The position numbers and the translations under genes were made by a program. From contig OZ024808.1 in NCBI GenBank assembly GCA_964017045.1, positions 19,213,284-19,277,283 on the forward strand: a DNA stretch of 64,000 nt, written 5' to 3'. Below the pieces are notes generated by a model. It was not told the DNA's origin and ran no database searches. It was given only the letters and a program-made list of their open reading frames with translations. The stretch is from Omphiscola glabra. Lineage: Eukaryota; Mollusca; Gastropoda; Lymnaeidae. This document shows, one piece after another, positions 54,801 through 64,000 of this stretch (within the stretch, counting starts at the first letter, position 1; each line of letters starts with the position of its first letter).

Positions 54801-57800
54801 CAGATATCCCACCAAATTCATTAAATGGTTGAATCTGGGTGGTTAACTTTGAACATAAACTGAACTAATCTAAACTAGGATTGAATTATTTGTTCAGAAC
54901 ATTTTGCACCTGGGGCAAGCTTATGAAAGTGATTCCAACTGGTGGAATATACTCAATTATAGACAGGCATATTATTTATTTGCCAAACGATTTCATTTTG
55001 CGTTATTTCGTTCATATTTATTTTATTATGCAACAGTAGGCCTACATGTAGCCAATCCCTACTCTAACTACCCTACTCTGATACATTTACTCCCAGTGCA
55101 CTAAAACTACTGTTACAATCAACGCCCCCACCCCCCAGTTTACTAAAACTACTACCGCCCCTCCTCTACAACCACTACTACCGCCGATGAGTTTATCTCT
55201 GCAGACCTCAGCCGAATTTACAGCCAAAAAAACGGAGAAAGATTGGCCAGAAAGGCCTTGCCTGGGATCAAGTGGGCCTGGGGCACTCAGCTTACAAAAT
55301 GTAATACTCGTCAAGATATTGGTTCTAGGACCTGGCAGGGGTGGGGTGGGAAGAGAGGGGTCTGCTTATAGCCCCTTGAAAAAAGAATGAAATGTTACAG
55401 AGAGGTTCCCTAGCCAGGGAGATTACGGATCGGTCAGTTAGAATAATAATCTCGGGATTAAAAGGAGAGGGGGAGGGGGGGTCGATTTAAAGTGAAGATA
55501 ATTGATAGCTTAGAATACAATCTGTTAACACTCCTCACGTGACCTCCGTGTCGTGCATTCGAGAGTTGGTGCGCAACTTTCTTTTTAGGTGCACCTCTTT
55601 TTGTGTATGTGACCCAATTGAAGAATGCATTATGGAGCGCCCCCCCCCCTTTTTTCACCTTGTACATAGAGTAATGGGGTTAAAACTCTTGGGGCCACAA
55701 AAAGGAGTAGCGGCAAAAATGTTGTTCATGGCTGTACTAACTATGCAGTACCACTGTCTTTGCGTGACTGTACAATGTACTACCTCTGTCTTTGCACGAC
55801 AATACTATGTAGTACCTCTGTCTCTGCAGGACTGTACTATGTAGTACCGCTGTTGTTAATAAGGGCCGTTCGCTTTTCGATATGAGTAATGTATATCATG
55901 CTCAACAAAGACGTGAAAATAGGGACATGGCGACATATTCAGGGAATATCTATCGACTCCCCTTGGCTGACCTATATTAGCCTAATTTTAAAAAAAAAAA
56001 AGGGGGGGGGGTAGCCAACTTAACTTAAAAGTATATATTTCTTTAATCAATTTTCCCAAACGAAGTGGCTATTGGTACCCGGGTACCAGAAAAGAGAGGT
56101 TGAGATTAAAAAACGATTACAAATATTATTGTTCAGCGTCATTAATTTGGTTTCGTGCAGATCCATAAACTAAGATAAAAACATGATTCTCTCCGTATGA
56201 TTCTTTCCGCATGATTCTCTCCGTATGATTCTCTCCATATGATTCTCATCAACACATATTTTATCCAGGGGAGGGCTCTAATAATCATAACAGGCAAACG
56301 AGAAAGGCGATGTTATGCTTCATATAACCTAATCATTGAATTTTTTCCAATATTTATCAAAGAGCCCAATGACTGTTAAAATAGGTTACATAAAAAATAT
56401 CCGTTATTTTCCTGCCAAGACGTTTGCTCCCCATGTTTTCCAAGACCACGCTTTACATGGTAGAAGCCCCCGCTGACCTTCATATGCCCCCCCTCCCTCA
56501 GACTGTCTCCAATCAATAACGAGTTGGGGAAATTAACCCGTGGAAAGCCGTAACCTCACAGCCCACAAATCAAAGTCAGGAGACCATCACTTTCGTGCAG
56601 CCGCAGTCCTAACATGTATCTGTAAGTTCTTCCATGACTTGTTACCGATCATTTAACCGGATGTCTAATACCCGGTCCCCTCGTCGGTGTTTTCTGTTGG
56701 GTTGAATTCACGTCCTATGCTATACTAAAGGTATCCTCTCACGTTACAATAGGTCTCCTCTCACGTTACGGTAGGTCTCGTCTCACGTTACGGTAGGTCT
56801 CGTCTCACATTACAGTAGGTCTCGTCTCACGTTACAGTAGGTCTCGTCTCACGTTACAGTAGGTCTCCTCTCACGTTACAAGTAGGTCTCCTCTCACGTT
56901 ACAATAGGTCTCATCTCACGTTACAGTATGTCTCCTCTCACGTTACAGTAGGTCTCCTCTCACATTACAATAGGTCTCCTCTCACGTTACAGTAGGTCTC
57001 CTCTCACGTTACAATAGGTCTCCTCTCACGTTACAGTAGGTCCTCTCACGTTACAGTAAGTCTCATCTCACGTTACAATAGGTCTCCTCTCATGTTACAG
57101 TAGGTCCTCTCACGTTACAGTAAGTCTCGTCTCACGTTACAATAGGTCTCCTCTCACGGTTCAATAGGTCTCCTCTCACGTTACAGTAGGTCTCCTCTCA
57201 TGTTACTGTAGTCTCGTCTCACGTTACAGTAGGTCTCGTCTCACATTACAGTAGGTCTCCTCTCACGTTACAGTAGGTCTCATCTCACGTTACAGTAGGT
57301 CTCCTCCCACGTTACAATAGGTCTCGCCTCACGTTACAGTAGTGTATTGTAATCCCTCATTATGATACGCATCCCATTCGCTGCTCTTTCATCACGTCAG
57401 CTAAACTCCAGCATAAGGGGTTTCTTAAAATAACAACATTTTTGACTGCTCTGACTTGTCTACATCTTTACATCCGTTTTGGGGGATTGGTTTTGGGGGG
57501 GGGGGGGGGAGAGATCAGACACGAAATCTGAATGTGGAGCAATTCGGTCGACATGAAGACACGCATTTAGTGGGGATATAAGTTAATTCAGTCTATAGGG
57601 GCTTTATTATTTTTTTTAAACATCGGATAAGAATACTGCATGTAGTGAATATATAGCAAAAAAATATATGATAGTATTGATAGGGAGGTCACGTTTTCAA
57701 CAGAAAAGTAAGGATATCCCCTTCTTTACATGCCACTATTCTCAGAGGCGTAGCTAGAGTGTTTGGCGCCCGGGGACAAGATTCATTTTAAAGCGCCCTC

Positions 57801-58678
57801 TTTTCCTTTTTTTAACTCTCAAACCCATTATTTTCATCAATAAAATAATACCAAAGCATATTTTGGCGCCCCTAAGTAGCTGGCGCCCGGGTACATCTTT
57901 ACCCCCCGCCCCCCTACGCTACGCCTCTGACTATTCTATGATAGGTGTATTTCCAAACATGGCCCTCTTTGGACGTGACCTTTGATCCCCCACACCACTG
58001 CCATAGTTGAAGCCTCAACTTTAATGCTAGTGACGGCTAGTCAATATTTACGATTGTTCGCCTTTGAAAATGCTGACGACAACCCCAACTCCCTAAAATA
58101 TAGCAAGAGTTCTCTCTATATATAAATATTTATATTAAAATAGTCTGAAATAAAATATGCATCTTTAAATGGTCTGAAATACTAACACAAAGATGCAATA
58201 ATTGAAAGCAATGAATTCAAATAATTTGTGTAGGCTAACAAGTTAGTGATGTCAAATCTATCTAACACCAATGATTAACATAATCAATAACCCATCATGC
58301 AGCAGTCAACGTTTACAGCTATTTCATGCGGGGAAACTATGCTTTCGTGCAGATATCTTTACTGTTTAAAGAGACAACTGAGAAAGAAGAGATACAATAT
58401 CAGGACTAAAGAGGTCACTTCATCGACAACCATGTGATTTCAAAATCTACGTGTTTTGTTTCAAACATAGCTCAGTGCACTTTGAAAATCTGGCTATGGT
58501 GATACAGGAAATGTTTACTTGGCTACCACGGGTGAAAGAGTAATTTTACAATACTTAATTATTTGCAACTGTTAATCTGGGTGATACAGTAATTTTACAA
58601 TACTTGATTATTTTCTACTGTTAATCTTATGGGTACATTTCCGGCCGATTTAAGCCACGCTACATATAGAAAAACTAA

Positions 58679-58721
<43 letters not shown>

Positions 58722-61700
58722 AAGGGAAAAAAAATCCCTTCGGCTTTTTTCATCCGGTGATAAAATTAAATAATTTTTTTAATGTCGATAATTTAAGAAG
58801 GATGTTTGTAGACAACAATGATAATGTCCCTGGTTTAAATCATAATGCAGAAATGATATATTTTTTATTTCAAATATTCTAATTATGTAATAAAATATAT
58901 ACTCTTGTTTCTTTTTTTATAGTCACTCTGTAGTCTGTAGTCTCCATTAATTTAAATTAGGCAATTTAAACAAGTCTATTAATGATCTGTCATGACTCAT
59001 TTTCCATTCATAAAGTATTTTAATATTATCCTTACGAAAAATACTCTATGGACATTTCTCTATGAAAGTGTGACCGGAATTTTAAAAGGAAAAAAATGTA
59101 CGGTGTCTTCAACGATTTAAGGCACGCATGCGCCTCCAAAGTCATATATCACAATGCATACTTACACTTCTACACGTTCGACCTTCACACCCCATGGGTC
59201 AGTGGCCTCGTCCAACGATGTCTGAACATAGGGAAGAGACAAGGAGGCAGGCAAAGTCAACAAAAGTTGATTGATTTTTTCCTCACAAATTTATATAAGT
59301 AAAAATAATTTATAATGGCGAGTTAAAATTAATTTCAGTTTGGTTTGTTATGCCTGCTCCCGCTGAATCTGGACGCTCACAAACCTGATATTGTTGATGC
59401 TGTCTGTAGTCCTAATATTTATTTTCCGACATAAAATTCTAATAACACAAAAATGAAACTACTATGTTTAAGTCGTTGGTCATTTATTACAGTATAATTA
59501 TGTTTGACTGCATTCTGATTTTTATAAAAATAAATATCAGAGCCTAAACTTTTAAATTCTTTTTTAAAGTTAAAGTGTTTGACGTTTGAGTTTGGTAGCA
59601 TAACTTTTGACATTAACATTAACATGTTTATTTTATTTATCACTGAATAGAAAATAGTTAATATTTCACTATTTCATTTATATTTCAAACATATAATATC
59701 AAATTATATTCAATAAATGACCATTTACAATTAAACAATTACTAAAACCAAAATTTTATAATAACTACACCATTTTCTGTCAATTAAGGGGGTAAAAAAT
59801 ATAAATAATACTATTTCAAACACTACTACTACACAAATATTTGTAAACTCTGTTTTGTTGGTTTCATTTGGCTAGAACAAATGATATACAAGTGTAAATT
59901 GTGGGCCTTGTGGTTCCTAAAAATAACCGTGAAAGTAAGGTTGGGCATTGGATGGGGTCTTAAAGGTAACTGTAGAAGCTGTTGACATTTGAACATCATC
60001 TGAGACATCTGGTAGTAAAAAAAAATAAAATAATAAAAACTGTAATAAAAAAAAAATATAGATGGTCATACAACATTAATGGTTCTACATCTCAGACAGA
60101 TCAAGCAGCAATGCCATGCAGTCTTGGAGTAATGACGATTAGCAAGACTGTCAAATAAAGAACTGAATCCAGTCACAGCTGTACCATAGTAAAGAATATT
60201 ATATCATTGCACGAGCAGAATGGAAAAGTTCAGATAAAAATGTCAAATTTCAATATTTTAGAAATGTATGGGCTACTCTAAGATATTAAATGAATGCTCT
60301 TCTATTATAATAAATAAAAAGGACTTACTTATAACAAAAAGGGAGAGGGGGGAATTTTTTTTTTTTTTAAATATATATATTTACTTTCTTGCTAAAACTT
60401 AAATTTGATGTCCATGCAGGGTGGTGATGATGTATCATTGCAATGTTTGGAGATTATTATTTTCAAATTTAATACTGACCTGGTATTTAATAGCTTATAC
60501 TTATGTAATAATAAAGAGTGATTACAAATGGAAAGTTGTTTCAATTAATTAATACGATTTTAAGGAAGTTCATTAGCTTACTTTCAATAGTGTTTCAAAA
60601 CATAAAATACCGGAAATTAAATTAAATTTAAAAATTTTAACTAAAAAAAAATAATTTAATTGGTCTGATTAAAAAAAACAAAAACATTTTTGATGATGTA
60701 GGCTATTTGATCAAAAAAAAATCAAGTTTTTTTTTGTTAATAAAAAAATATTTTATATGTATAGTATAAATGTAATTTGCATGGTCACCTATGTTAGTGC
60801 TAGCAATAATAAGTAGGAATCGAAGTTATATAAATAATTAAAAACACATCGATAAACTGAATTTCAACAAACAAACAAAAAATAAATGCTCAAACTCAAG
60901 CATATTGTACTTAATTGTAGAAGTTTAAAATCAAATATACCTATATCTAATTCACGCGTCTTGTAAAATGATCTTGAAATAATTTTTACTTGACATTTTC
61001 ATCTGAACTTGAACTGAATTAAAAATGATATTGAGACAGCATTTTGGGCTAAACATTTCGGATGCATCCTGCTACAGCTTGTCATGACAGACAGCTTGAG
61101 TCGGTATCTAGGAAGGACTTACATCTCAACCCTTTCCACATGAATACCCCAAGGCTCTGTACACTCATCAAGATTGCTCTGAAGAAAATCACATTTGAAA
61201 GTGGGGGGAGACAAAATTTGTAAGAATATAGTTTTCTTTTGTTAAAAATAAGAAGTCTGTGCTGAAAAACAATATTTGGAGAAGCAGGGAGGAAGATGGC
61301 TCTAAGAATAGTCAAATTGGTATTGAACAATGTACCTGTATTAGATAATACAGTGAGGTTTTTTAAAATTATCTGGTAATTTTAAAGTTAAAAAGAATTT
61401 TTTGAAAAGTAATTAATTCCAACATATAAATATAATGTTGATTGTTCAAAAAGTTGATTCACTCTGTAACAATTACAATGGGCCTGCTGCTTTCTGTTTC
61501 TGTTAAATTAAAATTGGCTAAAATATTTATTTTCGTTCATGACAACGGCCATTGCCAGCGCATAATGAATATGAAGAAGTTGTTTTTTTTGTGGCTACCT
61601 ATTCTGTTGATGTTAGTGACTTCTGAGGAGCATATTTTACTAGTAAGCACAGAGTTGTCAGTTGCCTGAACATAAAAAAACCCCATCTACCATTTGTTAA

Positions 61701-63588
61701 TGTAAAAACTGGATGATGTTTAAATAAAACACACCCACTGTTTGGTATCTTTAAAAAAAATTTTAATAAACAATGGCTGCTTACCAATCCTTAACGACAA
61801 GTCTTATTATGGAAAAGTTTAATTTTAATATGGCTTGAATGGGGAGAAATAGGAAGGAATTTTCCAAAGGTCTATATGATTTAGAATTTTTGGTTTGTTT
61901 AGAATGCTATATTTTATATGCAGACATTATTACCTGGATTCAGATAATCTGATACCCATTACTGATTTCGGTATAGGAATTTTATGTAGAGAGGCCATTA
62001 TTTTCATAATAAGTGTTTAAACTTTCTCATCAGTCCAAGGGTGATTTGTTTTTCTCAGTTTTCTTATAAACTGCAGAAATTAATATTAATATTAATATTT
62101 GATTAATTATGGGATTCTTGTTTTAAAAATTGAGTTACCAAAAAAAATAGTTCATTATGTGGTTTGGATTAATTTCACTAATAAAGGGAGCTACAGTTTC
62201 ACTTGAACTTGAAAATAAAATATATTTTCCCAAATAATCATAGAAATTAATTGTTGCACACTTGAATGTTATGTTTTGTTTCAGCTGATAAAAGCTGTAT
62301 AGAAGTGGTATAAAAAAAATGTAATGAAATAATTTCTTTTAATAACTTTTACTTTTAAAGGAAAAAATTGCTTTGTATCAGATATAAATTGGCAGGTGAG
62401 AAGCAAATCTCATGTAAATCCTCCCTGTGACTCAACAGAGTCACAACTAGAGACATACCTGCATGAGGTGGCTGATGTTCTCTCTGTCAGACAGGATCTC
62501 ACTCAAGTTCTTGGTACCCAGCACGTTTCTGAGTGTAGTGGCGGCAAGTAGCCTGGTGGAGCGGTTAGCATCTTCAACATTAGTGATGGACATGGTGGCA
62601 TTCTTGACCCTGTAGTAGACCACGGCATCCACCGCCACTGTGACAGAATCTCTAGTCAAAACCTGTGCGCAAAAAGACACAATGTAAGCTGAAAACCAGT
62701 ACACAAGTAATACAACTTAGTTTGGCAACACATCATATATATATATAGTTCGTCTAAATCAGAGGTCCCCAAACGTTTTTGCCTCGTAGACCACTTGCCA
62801 TGTTTTTCGGTTTTGGGTTACCTGATATTGATTTTTTTGCAAATTCATTAACTTCAAATGTATTTTTGACAGCCGGTATAGTGCTACTCACTTTGAAAGA
62901 TTAAAAATTTTAACGGTAGTGAAGTGTAGTGTGAAAAACTTTTTAAAAAAGTTAAGTTTTATACATTAAAATGTATTAATTCAAATTAAAACGAACCAAA
63001 TTAAAAATTACTTTCTGTTACATAAAGTAGCAATGCAAAAAATAAATGCTTTTAGTGTGAGGGATGAACCTGATACTTTATTCATGGAATGCCAAAATAG
63101 AAGTCACGACCTGCTTACATGAGATCCACCATCGTTGACCCCCATATTCATTTCATGGACCCCCCAATTTTTTTAAAAAGTTAAGTTTTATACATTAAAA
63201 TTTATTAATTCAAATTAAAACGAACCAAATTAAAAATTACTTTCTGTTACATAAAGTAGCAATGCAAAAAATAAATGCTTTTAGTGTGAGTGATGAACCT
63301 GATACTTTATTCATGGAATGCCAAAATAGAAGTCACGACCTGCTTACATGAGATCCACCATCGTTGACCCCCATATTCATTTTATGGACCCCCCAATTTT
63401 TTTTTCGCTGACATGGACCCCTTGCAAGTTGTCATCGACCCCTGGGGGTCAATATAGACCACTTTGGAAATCACTGGTCTAAATTCATTGCAATGATCCA
63501 CTTACCTCTTGAGGTGGTACATCAAAAGAAACAGTTCTCAAATCAACCTTTGTGTAGGAATCCATGCAAGGAATAATGAAAAATAGTC
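51644..63588 (-). CDS. Stomatin / MEC-2-like SPFH (band 7) membrane protein, 3' part
   Basis: Spliced - strand gene, entering from beyond the right edge. Visible coding exons in order of transcription: 63588-63506, 62662-62459, one of 61178-61123 or 59221-59166, 54428-54350 and 51832-51644, joining in frame to about 203 residues. The SPFH core runs from LFFIIPCMDSYTKVDLRTVS through LTRDSVTVAVDAVVYYRV and RLLAATTLRNVLGTKNL to LPVQLQRAMAAEAEASRE, followed by the C-terminal RYLQTLNTISAEKNSTIIF segment. The family is a membrane-associated oligomeric scaffold that binds cholesterol-rich membrane and regulates channels (MEC-2, STOML3). The N-terminal hairpin lies outside the window, so stomatin versus MEC-2 class cannot be settled. 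Convergent with GAPVD1. Confidence 0.95.
52171..52378. mobile_element. hAT-type MITE with perfect 8-bp target duplication
   Basis: Ends CAGTGGTCAGCA / TGCTGACCACTG; flanked by CCTTGGAA on both sides (52163-52170, 52379-52386). 208 bp, different family from the SPIN-like elements. In the last intron of the stomatin-like gene. Confidence 0.9.
52387..52990. other. Intron of stomatin-like gene, no gene seen
   Basis: Unique sequence with a C run near 52866 and A runs near 52950-52993. Nothing else recognised. Confidence 0.5.
52995..53395. repeat. About 57-60-bp minisatellite, 7 copies
   Basis: Unit ACCCATTTGATGTCCCCTCT then CAGTTACATTGGGGCAGTAA then TGATGTGTGATTGGTGA; in the last intron of the stomatin-like gene. 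Confidence 0.95.
53400..54340. other. Intron of stomatin-like gene, no gene seen
   Basis: Unique sequence with a G run near 53676 and a CT-rich run near 53815-53870. A two-copy short duplication (GCCTGCTTCTATATTACACC) is present at 54070-54135. Confidence 0.5.
54350..54428 (-). CDS. Stomatin-like exon (coiled-coil start)
   Basis: 79 nt encoding KDVRLPVQLQRAMAAEAEAS then REARAK; enters with one base of a split codon, which fits both alternative upstream exons. Donor GTAAAT. Confidence 0.95.
54559..54738. mobile_element. SPIN-like hAT MITE, third copy
   Basis: Starts CAGCGGTTCTCAACC, ends GGTTGAAAACCACTG; interior TCGCCTAAGATCATC and CTACAGTTATGAAGTAGCAA as in the other two. Flanks CTATAGGC / CTACAGGC are an 8-bp duplication with one change. 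Confidence 0.87.
54745..55730. other. Intron of stomatin-like gene, no gene seen
   Basis: Unique sequence, locally C-rich near 55115-55165 and G-rich near 55330-55480. Open frames here have no family resemblance. Confidence 0.5.
55733..55850. repeat. About 32-bp tandem repeat, 4 copies
   Basis: Units like CTATGTAGTACCTCTGTCTT then TGCACGACTGTA, moderately diverged. Confidence 0.88.
56180..56245. repeat. 15-bp tandem repeat, 4-5 copies
   Basis: Unit ATGATTCTCTCCGTA. Confidence 0.9.
56728..57346. repeat. 22-bp minisatellite, about 28 copies
   Basis: Unit CTCCTCTCACGTTACAGTAG then GT; variants in CTCGTCTCA and ACAATAG. Located in the intron between alternative exon B and the next constitutive exon of the stomatin-like gene. 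Confidence 0.97.
57743..57929. mobile_element. hAT-type MITE with CAGAGGCGTAG ends
   Basis: Ends CAGAGGCGTAGCTAG and CTACGCTACGCCTCTG are inverted. ACTATTCT is duplicated exactly on both sides (57735-57742, 57930-57937). 187 bp, with GGCGCCC motifs inside. Confidence 0.9.
57940..59165. other. Intron of stomatin-like gene, no further gene
   Basis: AT-rich; includes a two-copy ~53-bp duplication (GTAATTTTACAATACTTAAT, about 58540-58627) and a 37-base T run at 58681-58717. The T run on the + strand is an A run in the transcript, so it is not a splice pyrimidine tract. Confidence 0.55.
59166..59221 (-). CDS. Stomatin-like alternative exon B (56 nt)
   Basis: Encodes TSLDEATDPWGVKVERVE plus two bases of a Val codon. 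Acceptor CTATGTTCAG, donor GTAAGT. Closer to canonical stomatin/MEC-2 (LDEATDPWGVKVERVE) than exon A. Same length and phases as exon A. Confidence 0.9.
59222..61122. other. Intron between the two alternative exons
   Basis: About 1.9 kb of AT-rich unique sequence with no minisatellite or MITE seen, unlike the other introns of this gene. It would be expected to hold the splicing control of the exon pair. Confidence 0.5.
61123..61178 (-). CDS. Stomatin-like alternative exon A (56 nt)
   Basis: Encodes SNLDECTEPWGIHVERVE plus two bases of an Ile codon. Acceptor TTTCTTCAG, donor GTAAGT. Differs from exon B at 7 of 18 full codons, including A to C and K to H. Too short to appear as an open frame of notable length. 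Confidence 0.9.
61179..62458. other. Intron upstream of alternative exon A
   Basis: AT-rich, unique, no repeat or coding signal recognised beyond short ATT runs near 62085. Confidence 0.5.
62459..62662 (-). CDS. Stomatin-like exon (SPFH core)
   Basis: 68 codons, phase 0 at both ends: VLTRDSVTVAVDAVVYYRVK ... STRLLAATTLRNVLGTKNLS ... NISHLMQ. Highly conserved. Donor GTATGT. Confidence 0.96.
62760..63476. mobile_element. hAT-type non-autonomous element with internal 229-bp tandem duplication
   Basis: Starts CAGAGGTCCCCAAACG and ends TTTGGAAATCACTG, imperfect inverted ends. GTCTAAAT flanks both sides exactly (62752-62759, 63477-63484). Inside, a ~229-bp segment starting at the GTTAAGTTTTATACATTAAA block (62951) is repeated at 63180 with only a few changes. 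Occupies nearly the whole intron between the two SPFH exons. Confidence 0.85.
63506..63588 (-). CDS. Stomatin-like exon (start of SPFH domain)
   Basis: 83 nt: GLFFIIPCMDSYTKVDLRTV then SFDVPPQE; first codon is split with the previous exon outside the window. IIPCMDSY matches the PC.D conserved turn of stomatins. Donor GTAAGT. Confidence 0.94.
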
Positions 63589-64000
63589 CTGCAAGTTTGA
63601 AAAGTGGAGTGGGTGGAGGAGGGTTAAGAGTTAGAGAAGAGATCATTTACTATGAGAGCACATATTTCAAACAATTGAAATATTACAAGCTAAAATTTTT
63701 AGATTTATTTTAATGTTCATAATCCTTTTATTTTATTTATTTTCTTAAAATACAAATATCAATATTCTCGAATAGTTGGCAACACCAGTTGTTGATGCAA
63801 CATCATATTTATTATTAGCTGTTTATGACAATGGTTCCTTTTGCAACAAGTAACACTCATTTGTATACCATTAAGTTTGCAATGGTAGTTGTACACTATG
63901 AAGCTATATTTTAACACTTTTGTTATGTTCAAAAGAGTGTGTAGTCCCTGGACGTGCTATTTTGATGCTCTGTTAAGGCATACCAACATCCCCATTTGAA
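63589..64000. other. Intron of stomatin-like gene at window edge
   Basis: No exon recognised. The expected upstream exon (a RLGR..GG segment in this family) is not visible and must lie beyond 64000. Confidence 0.5.

Noticed and set aside
57960..58025. Possible third alternative stomatin exon (- strand reading contains EAS and WGIK)
   Set aside because: Spacing between the motif parts is wrong, and no GT donor follows in the required phase. At most a decayed copy; more likely chance.
63960..64000. Possible stomatin exon at the right edge (- strand GTATGC donor-like site)
   Set aside because: The translation does not resemble the expected family segment in the required phase.

Overview
This window is animal nuclear DNA. 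It is AT-rich, with long introns, GT-AG splicing, microsatellites, many minisatellites, MITEs, a tRNA-derived SINE and Helitron/hAT debris. Two protein genes face each other. I infer a mollusc, most likely a freshwater pulmonate snail. The reasons are the style of the two proteins, the SINE tail ending in (ATT)n, and three short elements with the ends of the SPIN hAT family, which is known outside vertebrates from the pond snail Lymnaea. Species cannot be decided from the sequence alone.

Gene 1 (+ strand, 1016-37944) is a GAPVD1 / RAP6 / Gapex-5 orthologue. I could place 26 coding exons with consistent reading-frame phases, adding up to about 1849 residues. Exons 1-5 encode the N-terminal leader and the RasGAP-like domain. 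Exons 6-18 encode a long disordered Ser/Thr-rich middle. Exons 19-21 encode a helical region, and exons 22-26 the C-terminal VPS9 Rab5-family exchange domain. The protein is expected to act on early endosomes, joining a RasGAP-like module to Rab5 activation.

Gene 2 (- strand, 51644-63588, continuing beyond the right edge) is a stomatin / MEC-2-like SPFH (band 7) membrane protein. Five constitutive or alternative positions cover the SPFH domain to the C-terminus. One position is represented by two different 56-nt exons (61123-61178 and 59166-59221) with identical phases, which is the signature of mutually exclusive splicing.

The genes converge on about 13.7 kb (37945-51643) of probable 3' UTR and intergenic sequence. 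It holds several minisatellites, two SPIN-like MITEs, a perfect 36-bp hairpin and a 30-copy 30-bp array.

Tandem repeats occupy roughly a sixth to a fifth of the window by my count, and many sit next to splice sites. The most striking is at 36461-36729. The end of GAPVD1 exon 25, including its splice donor, has been amplified into a 45-bp array, so seven near-identical donors lie in a row, six of them in frame, just before the catalytic tyrosine of the VPS9 domain.
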